Shown: in pieces, positions 31,960 through 44,152 of the stretch | Numbering within the stretch: position 1 is the stretch's first letter | How the letters are laid out: every line of letters starts with the position of its first letter | DNA from: Smittium culicis | Lineage: Eukaryota; Kickxellomycota; Harpellomycetes; Harpellales; Legeriomycetaceae | Assembly (NCBI GenBank): GCA_001970855.1 | Contig: LSSN01000021.1 | Location: forward strand, 1-64,000 | Direction of reading: 5' to 3' | Length of the DNA: 64,000 nucleotides | Position numbers and translations under genes: made by a program | Notes under the pieces: model-generated | Told to the model about the DNA's origin: nothing | Database searches by the model: none | The model's input: only the letters and a program-made list of their open reading frames with translations

Positions 31960-33060
31960 TGATAGAGGAAATAGAAACTACGAATAATAGTATCCATAAG
32001 GAAAAAATTCCAACGTGGGCTAACATAGTTCAAAAGTTAAACCCCCTGATACTAATAAAAAACTGTAAATAAATCTATCCCAGTATCGCTACTTAAGGCG
32101 ACAACAGGAAAAGATCCTGTACAAAGAAAAATTGCATGCCTTTGTGGCACTTCACTTAAATTTGAATTATCTATAAGATAAATCGACCAAAACATCGATA
32201 GGTCGTGGAAAGCATACTAACCCAATTTGAAGATATCCAAGCGTACTTTGAAATTGACAACCGAAGAAAAATTCAATTTTTAAAATTCATAAGTGGTATA
32301 GACCTCGAAAATGCAAAAAAAGTAATTATAACATATAACGAAAAAAAAAAAACCAAATTTTAGAAACCACAGAGTATTCAGAGGAATTTAAAAATATCGT
32401 TATACCATCAAATAGTGGCTTTAGTATCTTTAAAGTAGCCAAAAAAGCATATGATAAACTTTCGAAAATATGGAAAGTTCTTGATATCACTGCTCTCAAT
32501 TACAAGAACATTAACGCATTCACATCTAAAAGTATCAAAATAAACTTTAAAACTAAAAATGATAACCACATCCCATCATCATTGGAGATAATGTGAGTTA
32601 AAGTATTATTACTTTGGAAAGGGGCTCAAACTGTCTGAACTTACTGCAAAAAAGTCGAACACTGGAAATAACAGTGTGAATATTTGAAAAAAAAAAAAAA
32701 GAAACAGGACTTCAGTTCCAAAAAATCAAAAAAAAAAATTTATTCAAGAAATGAATACATAAAATGTAGAGGATATTGGGAATATAAAATATTCTACTAC
32801 AGATAAATGCGAAAAAGATAGTGAAAAAAACATTGACACTTTATCTTTGGGAGAGGATTCGAAATCTGTATCCAATTTTCCAAACAAAAACCCAAAGTCT
32901 AATATTGATATTAATAAAATTGATAAAACATCGCAAAAAGTAAAAATTAATTATATAAAAAATATTGAAAAAAGCTAAGCTGACGTATGTAATGTTCCAG
33001 ATTCAGAGGATACAACAGTAACAAAAAGAAATATCTACTTTAGCCCAAATCTATAAATGT
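31960..33060 (+). pseudogene. LINE copy B ORF1, broken
   Basis: Reads MIEEIETTNNS and KIPTWANIVQKLNP near the start, then ILTQFEDIQAYFEIDNRRK and KSIKINFKTKNDNHIPSS, in parallel with copy A. A degenerate knuckle region follows (TVxTYCKKVEHWK), where the first Cys of copy A's CTYC is replaced by a stop. Many stops and shifts interrupt it. Confidence 0.7.
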
Positions 33061-33354
33061 TGGGAAAATATAAAATTAATAATATTAACGTTAGAAGTAC
33101 ATTCAAAGAAATTCAAAAACTCAAGAATAAACAAATATCATACCTCAACTACTAGAGACAAAGAAAATCGAAAATATAATCGGCAACATCGACGCAGTAG
33201 GTGAAGAAACCACTTTAAAATACTCGCTTATAAAGGAAAAAGCAGTCGAAAAAAGAGACAAAAAGGAGAAAGATATCTCTACAGAGGTAGAAATACAGCT
33301 AAACTGAGCTCATAATTTAACTTTAATAATCGAAAAGTAAACCCCTCAAAAAAA

Positions 33355-36300
33355 AAAAAAAGAAAAACATAAAAATATCAACCTTTAACGTGAAGGGAAT
33401 AGCTGGAAATAATAAAAAGAGCAGAATTTTTACATATCTAAAGAGATGTGTCAAATCGGATATATTTTGCTTCCAAGAAATAAATATCAAAAACATTGAA
33501 ATGACTTTTTGCTACAAATACTGGAACGAAAAATTATCATAGTCAAAATACACTGCAACAATTATTTATAGAAATAATTAAAATATCAAAAAAATAGCAC
33601 CTTCTTTTAGGAAGAATTAATATCACCATAATTGAAATCAATAAAAAAGAAAAAATAAAAGTAGTAAATATGTACCTACTAAATAACAAAAAAGAAAGGC
33701 TGATTCTACTAAAATTCGTTACAGAAATCATAATATCCAATGAAAATAAAAGCAAAGAATTAATAATGATGGTTGACATGAATATGGTCGAAAACGAACA
33801 ACGGGACAGGTCACCTCAAAAAATAACAAAAATAAGAAAATGAGAAAACATGTAGAAATTAATAATCCATCTCAGCCTAAAAAACTTGATAAGCGAATTA
33901 AAAAAAGGGGAAATAATCTACACTTCGGAAGAAACCTCTGGTAGATACAAATCGAGAATTGGTCGCATTTTTTTATCCAAAAATATCCTAAAAAAATGCT
34001 CAATAGTTGACATCGGCTCAACAGAATTCTCCGACCATAAATACATTACGTTCAAGATAAATTATTTTCCAAAACCAAAAAGAACATTTTTTAACAATTG
34101 GAAACTAAATTAAAAATAACTGGACAATAATCATATCTCCACTGAAATAACGAAAATACTTAATACAAAATGTACATCACTAAATGATTGGAAGGATATA
34201 AAGGACAAATGTAAAAGATTTTACATAAAATATGGTAAATTTAACTCGAAAAATAATGCAATAGAATCATTGGAAGAAAAAAATAGAATTTACAACAATA
34301 TTCTAAAGGGTGATAAAACTAGTGGGGAAATTAAAATATATAATAAAGAACTGAAAGAAAATCGAAAGAGAAAACAGCTAGACGGAATGATTGTAAGTTC
34401 TCGATCTAATTAGGCAGAGAAAAATGAAAGGTCAAATAAGTACTTCTTTTGAATACTCAAAATGAAAGAAAAAATGAAAGAAATTGGCCAATTGATCGAT
34501 GAAGAAGGTAAAATAAAAATTGATAGGGTAGAAATAAATAAAATATGCTATATATTTTATTCCAAGATATTTGAAAATGGAGAAACAAATCGTGATAGCC
34601 AATCGATACTTTTACAAAACATCAATAAAAGATTAACAACCACCGAATCAAATGAACTTAATAAGTACATAGAATATAACGAAATAATTAACTCAATAAA
34701 TGATTCGCCTAACAATAAATCTCCACGTACAGATCGCTTGATTTTTGAATTCTTTAAAAAAAAGTAAATAATTTCAAAAAATTTAAGGAAATTTATAACA
34801 ATGCTCTCGAAATGAAAAAATGGAACAATTTAAGTGTGGATCAATCATAACACTAATACCAAAAAAAGGCGATGCTAAAAATTTAAAGAAAAACAGGCCG
34901 ATAGCCCTCTCAAATTCAGACGAAAAAATATACACTAAAATACTTACCAGAAGAATTCAAAAAGTGATTGGTTGACTTATATATAAATGCCAGTCAGAAT
35001 TCATTAAAAATAGAAGCATCTTTGATAATATACTATCAACGAACTTCTTGATTGAAAATAGCATAATAGACCCAGAAAATACTAATTGTTACCTTATAAT
35101 ATTAGACCAAGAAAAGGCCTATCATAGGTTAAACTGGGGTTATTTATTCAAATTTCTAGAAAATTTTGGCTTCAGCCAATTTTTCATTAATAGGATTAGG
35201 TGTCTATATTCTGGCCCGAAAACTTCAATTAAAATAAATCGAGAATTAATTCGCTCAATAGAAATAAAATAGGGCCTCAGAAAAGGAGATTCATTATCCC
35301 CGCTACTATAAAATTTAGTAATAGAACCATTATTACTAAATAAAAGCAAGATGATTGAAGGCATCTCAATATCCAATGGCTACTTCAAATTCTTGGCCTA
35401 TGCTGATGATTTGATAATAGGTATACAAAATAAAACATGACGAGTTAAAAATAAATGAAGCACTGAAACTCCATTCGCTAGCTTCAAATTCTAAGATTAA
35501 TATGGAGAAAACAGCATATGTTAAAATAGGAATTCCAGAAGATGAGTGGCTTGAAAAAAATGCATTCCAGGAAACGAAGCTTTTAATTACTTGGCAATTC
35601 GATTTAGCTCCAACGGAATTGAAATTAAAAAAACTCAAGAAACATAATATAAAAATATAGATAGTAAAATCAACAGCTGGAAAAATAGAAAACTATCGCT
35701 AAAAGGGAGAGTACTATTAGCAAACAACCTTCTACTGTCAAAACTATAGTTCGATGCCCATGTAGTACCATTCTAAAAGACTTCCTATCTCTTGTTAAAA
35801 AAAAAAAAGCGACCAATTTTACGTAGAAAAATATAAAAGCGCGGATAAAGATAGATGCAATTCAATTGGATAAAAAAAAAATGGAGGCCTTGGCCTACTA
35901 AACGTCGAGGCTCAATCAAAAACCCTCTTTATGAAATGGTATAATGACCTGTTTGGAAACAAAAAAAGCAATTGGAGAGACTCAGCTCTTAATAGTCTAC
36001 ACGATTTAGCCAATAAATATTCGAATAATGAAAATTCTTTAGATATAATTATAGCAAAAACAAAAAACAAAAATTAAAAATATAAACAAGTTTCCACCAA
36101 TATGGAGAGAGGCATTAAAATTAGCATATATTATCTACGAAAAAGACGGCTCAAAAATATCTAACTGGCCATACGAAAAAATCAAAATGCTTGTATTAAG
36201 AAAATTAAACTAATTACTCAACATTAACTTGAATAAAAAAGACAAATCATGGTTATCTACAAATAAAATACTAACTGTGGGGAATTTATAGCAAAATGTG

Positions 36301-37110
36301 ATTTAATCTGGGATGATGATTCGGAATACATTTACAGAATCAATTTAAATAATAAGCCAGTAATTTTTAATGTAACTTGAATACAGAAACATGAATGGTT
36401 TGAGAAAGAATACACCTGATCATCCAAAATAATAGCAGAAGTATTCAAAATTAATAATCAGCCAATAGGTGTATGGAAAAACTGAGAGGTAAGAAAAATC
36501 ATTGATCAAAAAAATATAAACGAGCCAATAGCTCGACCAAAGTGGAAATCTATTGGTAAAACAACTAATATTGAACCCATTTTAAATTTGATGAAAATAT
36601 ATAGAATTGATCTAGAACCCAAAATAACTGGCCACTTATACCTACTACTTGATAATGCGCTAATACTGGCAAACAGTTAAGACTATATAATTAAGGAATA
36701 TTTGACAAATCACAAGAATGCAAAATATGCAAATCAAGAAAAGAGAATATAATACATATTTACTTTAGCTGTAAAAGAATAAAGGATTCTGGAAACTTAT
36801 TCATCGGTTTATAAATACTTATTATACTATTGATAATGGATAGACCAGTAGAATAACTGTCGATATAATTTTTGATTTTTTAGAGCCGCTCAAAGGCAAG
36901 TTTCCTAATGTAGATATACTATAGGATTAGCGATATGGAAAATTCATAGAGCCAAAACCGAAACTGCACTAAATAATAAAATACTGCCTACTGAAGGAAT
37001 AGTCATCAGATGGAAAAACGACCTAAAAGAAAAAATAATCAATGGCTCAAAATCACCCTAGAAAAGAGACACCTAGAACAAAATTAAAACCCATTGGTTT
37101 TCCATTGAAC
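33355..37110 (+). pseudogene. LINE copy B ORF2 (endonuclease-reverse transcriptase), broken
   Basis: Endonuclease: KISTFNVKGIAGNNKKSRIF, VKSDIFCFQEINIK, LIMMVDMNMVENE. Reverse transcriptase: PNNKSPRTDRLIFEFFKK, IILDQEKAYHRLNWGYLFK, LRKGDSLSPLL. The active-site box KFLAYADDLIIGI at about 35,390 keeps the full YADD, unlike copies A and C. A zinc-binding C-terminal motif CKICKSRKENIIHIYFSC (about 36,720-36,775) is the LINE-type CCHC found after the reverse transcriptase. The last residues read WFSIEPGVKVTFNNS before the stop. Many stops and shifts occur, including tag at a conserved Gln (IK-stop-GLRKGD). Confidence 0.85.
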
Positions 37111-37246
37111 CAGGTGTAAAAGTCACTTTTAACAATAGTTAACAGCATCTTGCCCATATCTGTCTCTTTAATTTTCGTCAATTTAATATTTAATATTCAA
37201 AATTTTCTCTACATCACAACTAATTAAAAATACATTAATAAAAAAA

Positions 37247-37460
37247 AAAGAAACAAATGGTTCTCAACAGTGCCTGGAGGAAATTTAGTCTTCAGCGACA
37301 GCTGATATCAATAATATCCTCTCTTTTTATTCTTTTTACCAATCATACCTTTAATTTTAATTTTACTTAACTTTACTTTTATTATATACTTATAATATTC
37401 TATTACTAATAATATATATAAACACAAAAATAAAGTAATTAATAGTAAATATACTTGATA
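37247..37460 (+). mobile_element. LINE copy A, 3' remainder
   Basis: Reads KWFSTVPGGNLVFSDS followed by a stop and a T-rich 3' untranslated part. This is the end lacking at 31,870. It parallels the end of copy C (RFSIEPDGKIVFSDS, 41,440-41,490) and shares the DNA block ttcagcgacagctg with it. Confidence 0.7.
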
Positions 37461-37477
37461 AAAAGATAAATTGCAAA

Positions 37478-37503
37478 CTCTCTCTCTTTCTCTCTCTCTC
37501 TCT
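37478..37503 (+). repeat. (TC)n tract at the 5' end of LINE copy C
   Basis: Two TC runs separated by a single extra T (ctctctctttctctctctct). Confidence 0.9.
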
Positions 37504-37663
37504 ATCTTCTACATTGAAGTATAGCAATTAAATCGATTATTAACTTTCGACTAAAAATCCATAAAAAATAATAACATATACATATACACACTTACAATCA
37601 CACTATTAAAAAGTGTCTCAAAATAATTATAACAACTCATAATTTTAACAGTAACTCAAGTAA

Positions 37664-39000
37664 AATGGAGGTTAATAAAGTATATCCTTAATCGATTTAA
37701 CGTCGTGCTAGATGAGCATAACAGCTATCAATTTGAAACTGCCCGAAAACATTGGCTTAGCCCAAAAAAATGTGATCAAGATATGAAATCGTACAAAACC
37801 GCCTCTATTATGGATATGGTTTCTGGAATAAAAACAGAAAAAAATTATGTTTATTTGGGTGGGGGGGGGGGTCCGTACAAACTAGATGTAGGCTAAACGA
37901 AATAAATTTATAAATTAAGATCATCATTTACGAGATACTTAGCCTAATTGGCGATATTCAATCCTATTTCGAAATAGATAATAGAAATAAATATCTATTC
38001 CTAAAACTCAAAGATTTTTCTAGCAAACAAATAGCAAAAAAAAAATCAAAGAATAAAAATTGACGATAAAATAACCGATTTAGTGGAAACAGAATATTAA
38101 AGCGATGAGTTTAAATTGATAATAATAGCATCATTTAATGGGATAAGTGTATCGGAAGTATCCCAAAATCTTACGACATTTTAACGGATTTAGAGGAGGT
38201 AATCTATATAACTGCTCTTAAACACATCAAATTTAATTATTTCCCAACCAAAAATATTTAAATAGCGTAATAACCAATAAAAGTAACAACAATCCAAGCA
38301 TCATGAGCGTAAATGAAGTTAAGGTGGTCCTAGTATGGAGTGATTGAAACCCAATTTACACGTATTTTAAATAAAAAATTCATTCGAAAAATGAGTTTCC
38401 AGAAATAAAAATAAAAAACGATAAAAAATAACCCAAAAAACATCAAAAAAGTAATTATTGTGAGTAAAATAATTAGATAACAAGAATAATAATTTCAAAA
38501 GTGTAGATACAAATCTTGCAGAGGATTCAATTATTCCACAACCTAAAAATGAGTCGAAGAATATCTTTATTAGTGAAAAAAACCTAAAAATTATGATTAT
38601 CATGTTCAAGTAGAAAATATTACAAATTTAATGTATAATTACACCGCCCGTTATTAAAAATATTTTTGGATTATTTGATACAAAAAGCAGAAATAATCAT
38701 GAAGTAAATAAAAATAACAAAAATAATAAGAAAGATTGCTTAATACACCAATAAAAAAATACATTCAGTTAAGTAAAATCAAAATAAATATTTAATAATA
38801 ATAATCAGAAAATTAGCAACATAAGGAAAGCTTTATAAAAAAAATATACTAAAGGAAAAACTTGACAAAGCTGAGAAATTTAAATAAAAATAAAAATAAA
38901 AATAAGATAGCTGTTAGTTGCTTTTATAAAACAAAGGGTATAATACCTGTCAAGAATAAGTATTTCTAGAGGGAGAAAAATAGGTTGAGTTTTCAGAATT
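37664..39000 (+). pseudogene. LINE copy C ORF1, broken
   Basis: Starts MEVNKVYP at 37,664 and reads equivalents of ILSLIGDIQSYFEIDNRNK and LKLKDFSSKQIAKKK with stops in between. An 11-base G-run at about 37,860-37,871 sits in the frame and has no counterpart in copies A and B. The zinc knuckle is no longer recognisable. Confidence 0.6.
38882..38906 (+). repeat. (AAATA)n short tandem repeat
   Basis: Five near-perfect copies of the pentamer aaata inside LINE copy C. Confidence 0.8.
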
Positions 39001-39194
39001 ATCGCTCAAACTACACAGAAATAACCGAACTTTCAAAAAAATAAAATTATTGTTTCCCTTACTTAAGAAACAGGTAAAAAACAAAAAGACAAGAATCAAT
39101 ATGTATTTATCCCCATCTTCTGATGGAAGAGAATAGATCAGCTTTAAAATTAATTTATATAAATGAATAGAGTAAAAAATATATTTAAAGGGAA

Positions 39195-41485
39195 TAATAT
39201 TTCATTGACGAATTTTAACGCAATGGGTATTTCTGATAATAAAAAAAAAGATTTGAGAAAAATTTAAAGCTATAGGCCTATCATACTGTCCAATACTTAC
39301 GAAAAGACATTAAAAAAAGTTATTTTTAATACATATCAAAAGATATTTTGCAAAATAAAAAGCCCTCACCCATCAGAACTCAGAAAAAAAGAATTTAATT
39401 TGATAACATACTGCTAATAAACTTTCTTTTCGAAAATAGTAAAAATAATTCTGAAATAACCAATGGCTATTTTCTTATTATTGAAAAATAAAAAGCATAT
39501 CATATATTCGATTGGATGTATCTTTTTAAATATTTATCGGGGTTAGGGATCGGATAATCTTTTATTAAAAGAATAAAAAAATTCTTTGATTCATATACCA
39601 GGGTAATAGTGAATAGAAGCCTTAAAGAACTATTAAAAATATATGAAGGTCTTAGACAAGGGGATCTATTATCACCCATGCTATATAATATCCCAATTGA
39701 AGAGACGCTACTGAAAATAACCAAATGAATAAAAAGGATACAATTGAATATTGACAATTTTAAATATCAAGCATATGTTGATATTTTAATTGGAATCATA
39801 GTAAATACTAAGAAAAAGATTTTAATAAAATAATATTAGTACAATCACGTGCATCAAATACAAAATTAAATAATAAAAAAACTATATACATAAAAATAGG
39901 AAAGCCAAAAGAAGTCTGGCTAGAAAATAAGATAATACAGCCAGGGTAGCTACCTAAGTACCTCGGAATCAAATGTAATTCGAATAGGATTTCAATTAAA
40001 GAAAAAAATGATTTACTCAAAAAAATCTTCAAAATTATCAGTAATTATAATTTTAGAAAACTTCAAATTAAAGGTAAAGTCCTTCTAACCAATAATTTAG
40101 TATTTTCAAAGCTATTTTATGTCATTTATGTCATTCCGCTCGATAAATATTCATACTGGCACAAAAAGAATCATAAATAATTTTATATGTATCAATAAAA
40201 AGACGATTTTAAAATCAGACGCACTAGAATTAGAAAAAAAAGTGTTATTCGGCTACTTTCTATTAAAACACAGCCCAAATCACTGTTTTTTAAATGTTTC
40301 AATGATCTGTTTTTGAATAAAAACAGCTTTTGGATACACTCAGCCTTATTTAATATCCAATCACTGACTAATAATTTTTTTAAATTCGAGTACTACGCGG
40401 ATTTGCTTCTCGAAAAAGGCCAGCCTACAAAGTATAATAAGCTTTCTCTTATACGTAGAGAATCGATAAAATTTCATAAAACATTAATAAATCAAGAATT
40501 GACTCAATAACAGATTTTTCTTTCAATAAAATCGAAATTCTTGGGCTAAAAAAAATCAAAAAATTTATTGGTAACCTTATAAATAGAAAAAAATAAAAAT
40601 GGCTTATAAAGAATGGAATAAACAACTGTGGATATTTTCTGAAAAAATACAACCTAATTTGGGAAAATCATACTAATTTTATATATGCAATAAAAATAAA
40701 AAATAAACAGGTGTTGAATCAAATAGATGCTACACAAAAAATAAAATAGTTTGATATAATTTTTTAAGCAATTAAAGTGTGCTTAAGGAAGTCTTTTTAA
40801 TCATTGATGACGCAATAAAAAAATACCCGATTAATTAAGTTAAAATCTTAATCGAAGTTATACTAAAAAAGATATAATCTTTCAGCTTAAATCGAAACAG
40901 ATAGGGATAACAGCCAATGTTTAACTTTTTTTTAACTGGTCAAAAATACACAGTATAGATTTAGTTCCTAAAATAATTATCGTATATGAATCTTATTTCA
41001 TATCGATATTAAAACAGCCGAAAAATATAGGAGTTTTAATAACAGCTTTTTTAGCTAATCACACGAATGTAAAACCTGTAAGGTTAAAAAAAGAGGGCAT
41101 ACCCCTCATATACATCCGCTGTACAAGAGTAAATTTTTTATGGGAAATGATATATACTTATATTTTCATAAATTTATTCGATAACGCGTTAGCATATAGA
41201 TTAATTGCTATAGTGATTTATTAATTTCTACAGCCAATTGAAAAAAGTTTCCAAAGATAGACATACTTTATGGATTAGAGAATTGGAATATAAATCGAGA
41301 AAAGGCCAAAACTGCCCTATCAGGAACAAATATACCTGAAGAAAGTTTATTAAATAGCTGGAAAAGTTACCTACGATAAAAAATCATAATTTATTTTAAA
41401 TACACTAAAAAAAGAGAATCCTGACTAGCTTTAAGAAAAAAACGGTTCTCAATAGAGCCCGATGGAAAGATTGTGTTCAGCGACA
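39195..41485 (+). pseudogene. LINE copy C ORF2, deleted and broken
   Basis: The endonuclease start (ISLTNFNAMGISDNKKK, about 39,206-39,250) runs directly into reverse transcriptase box DLRKI-stop-SYRPIILSN. In copies A and B these are about 1.5 kb apart. The active-site box reads YQAYVDILIGII, so both catalytic Asp positions are disturbed. Later parts (NFRKLQIKGKVLLTNNLVFSK and the RFSIEPDGKIVFSDS end) are present in several frames. Confidence 0.75.
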
Positions 41486-41590
41486 GCTGTTATCTATAAT
41501 AATTTTCTCAATATTTATCATACCTCTAAATTATTTAAATACATTTTGTGCAATAAATTGTACAAAAAAAGTTAAATATACTTGCATAAT

Positions 41591-42259
41591 CTGAGTATGA
41601 TAGAATGAATTTTGCCTTTCAAGACATTTATAGTGTAAATTTTAAAAAAAAAAAACAAGTTGATGTAAAAAACAGCCTTTTATGTATTTATTTACCCCAA
41701 TATGAATGAAAAAACAATGTAAGGCTATAGATTAAAAATTTGATCTATATTTCATTAACATTTATTAAAAAAAAGATACTATAATAAAATTAAAAAATAA
41801 ATAAAGTAAATTTAAAAAAATACTTTGAAGATCCTAGTATGAATTAAGTGATAAAATCAACAATATTTTTGAATTAATTTATTCCAAAAAAAAAAAACCA
41901 AGAAACGTACCTAAATAATATAAAAAAATAAAATGCTTTATTAATATTTTAGAATAAATTCTACTAAATATTATAAAACGGTTTTCAATCTGATATTTTT
42001 AGTGGATAAGCAGTTTTTTTTTTTTTTTTGCGTTAAAGCTCAAGGTTGGCACTTTTTTAAGCCTAAAGTTTTAATTTTTACTTAAATTATTAATTATATC
42101 GTTTTCGTTCTTACTACAAAGTATATCAGTATAATATTTATTTGGTCATTTTATATTATTTAATTTTAATTTTAACTTTTATTTTTACTTTTCTATAATA
42201 TATTTTTATTGTTTTGAATGACTATTACTTGATTTTATCATTTTAAAATTTTATTATTA
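41591..42259. other. Spacer between LINE copy C and piggyBac remnant
   Basis: About 670 bases, very AT-rich, with a T-run at 42,014-42,030. It probably includes the left end of the piggyBac element, but I could not find a convincing terminal inverted repeat or TTAA pair. Confidence 0.4.
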
Positions 42260-44152
42260 TTGAGTTGAAGATTGTGATATTTTTCATTGCGATGAATTAT
42301 TAAAATATAATAAATTGAATTCTGATTCTAATTATGTTAATAAAAATATATCCTCTAGTAGTCTCGACTTATATACCCCTCTTATCTATTTACCTTTAAC
42401 TCAGAATTGCGATTGCTTTAATGAGTGTAAAACTTTTGAATGGGATAAGTATTTAACAAAATCTTCAGTTTTATACAATTTTACTCACAGAACTCGAACA
42501 TCTAGCTTTATCAGAGATTTGCATGATATAACTCCATTTAAAATATTTAATTTGATTTTTTCTGACACACTTATAAACTCAATATTAACAAATTCTAACA
42601 AATATGCTATATCCAATCCATTGATTCATGATAAAAATAGCTTAATTTCTTTTGATGAAATTAAAATTTTTTTAGCAATTAACATGCTTATGGGTATAAA
42701 AGTTTTTCCTAGTTACATTCAATATTGGATCACAGATTAAATGCTCCATGATTGTTATATATCAAGTTTGATGTCGGAAAAAAGGTTTAGTTTCATTTTT
42801 TCAGCTCTTCATATAGACAAAATTAAATTGCATGAAAATATCAATTCTAGTAATTCTTATTAAGCTAAAAACTATTGTAATTTTCATAATTATAGTATAT
42901 TTTATAATTGTAGTAATTATAATAACACCAGTAATTTTGTATTAAATGAAAAATTTAACTATTATTGTAAAAATTCTGCATACTATTATAATTAAGATAT
43001 TAAATGTATTAGTATAGTAGATTCTTATAACTCACATAACATCAGTTATTCGTTAGAACTTCCTGTTAAATTAATAAAAATTAGGAATTTTTTACAGGTT
43101 AATAAACATAATTTTCAAAAAAATTACATTCCTCATCAATATATTGCGATTGACGAATCTATGGTAAAATTTAAAGGAAGAATCAGCTTTAAGCAGTATA
43201 ACCCCAAAAAACCAATAAAACGGGGGTCCAAAGCATGGATTTTGGCTCATAAATCTGGGTACTATTGGAATTTTGAAATATACCAAGTAAAAACTCAAAA
43301 TAATACAGATAAAAATCTATGGTTTAAGGTTGTTACAAGGCTCATTTCAGCCTAAAAGAAAATCTTCATATAATATCCAAATTGGTTATTACTTTACTTT
43401 CGTACTGTCAATGAATTATCTTTCAGCAAATCAGTGTTATACATGCTGAAAAATAAAGTGTAGTAGAAATTATTTACCTCAATTCTAAAAAAAAAAAAAT
43501 CTTGATAAAAAAATGGGCTTTGGAATCATTTGAATTCAAAAATGGAATATCAAATGTTAAATGGATGGAAAGTAAAGCGGTTCATATATTATCAAATTAT
43601 TTCATCCTAGAATAGGGATTGAATCTACTAGAAAGCAGAAGGATGGGTCATTGGCATCAATATTCATGCCAAAAATTGTGCACTATTATAATTATATCAT
43701 GAATTCTGTCTATAAGTTATATCAAATGAAATCTTATTACAGTTTGGATAGAAAGAGTCGTAAGTGCTGGCATAGAATATTTTTTTATTTCATAGACTTG
43801 TCAATTGCAAATTCTTTTGTAATATTTAAAGAATTGACACCTGAAAATAATACGAAAATATTAGATTTCAGACTTGAATTAGTATCAGGTCTGATTTCGA
43901 AAGATAAAGCAAAAAAAATTAGCTCAAAAGAACTTGCAGTCATAAAAATTAGAAAAAATATTCCGTTCATTCATAATAGTATAAGGCTATTGAACTCAGA
44001 CCATCTCCCAATTAGATCAAAAAGATCTATCTGCGCTTATTGTAGTACTAAAAAGCGCCAAGTAAAAAAAAATATGAAATGCACTACATGTAATGTAAAA
44101 ATTTTCATCTCAAAAAAACAATATTTTTGCATGTTTCATACTTATAAATAAC
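42260..44152 (+). pseudogene. piggyBac-type transposase, inactivated
   Basis: The reading starts CDIFHCDELLKYNKLNSDSN and continues with TPFKIFNLIFSDTLI and FLAINMLMGIKVFPSYIQYW, the usual front of piggyBac (DDE_Tnp_1_7) transposases, to a stop at 42,740. It resumes in other frames: ISSLMSEKRFSFIFSALHID, then YIAIDESMVKFKGR (first catalytic Asp region), KPIKRGSKAWILAHKSGYYW, and after a break YNYIMNSVYKLYQMKSYYSL with DRKSRKCWHRIFFYFIDLS. The family's VDxxDQ motif is VYKLYQ here, so catalytic Asp is lost. The C-terminal Cys-rich finger is kept (CAYCSTKKRQ, MKCTTCNVKIF, YFCMFHTYK). An Asn-rich stretch at 42,850-43,060 lies between the first two blocks. Several stops and shifts make this a dead copy. 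Confidence 0.85.

Larger units (their letters stand above)
31871..37246 (+). mobile_element. LINE copy B, nested in the 3' tail of copy A
   Basis: A second full-length member, about 5.4 kb, opening with (TC)n at 31,872 and ending in an A-rich tail (ttaataaaaaaaaag, about 37,232-37,246). It is flanked by similar sequences, gaactaaatgttccatc on the left (31,857-31,873) and gaaacaaatggttctcaac on the right (37,247 onward). I read these as a decayed target-site duplication. ORF1 and ORF2 are both present and broken. Confidence 0.8.
37478..41590 (+). mobile_element. LINE copy C, internally deleted
   Basis: Third member of the family, opening with a (TC)n/(TTTC) tract at 37,478 and ending about 41,590 after the shared 3' block (ttcagcgacagctg at 41,475). 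It is about 1.5 kb shorter than copies A and B because most of the endonuclease and the front of the reverse transcriptase are missing. The 12-mer taaatatacttg occurs on both flanks (37,446-37,457 and 41,573-41,584) and may be a target-site duplication. Confidence 0.75.

Noticed and set aside
9339..37110. Idea that TGA encodes Trp in this genome
   Set aside because: Host genes use TGG for conserved Trp (for example in the heme lyase HDWYV and Alg6 RHWMEL), and TGA at Trp sites occurs only in dead elements that also have TAA, TAG and frameshifts.
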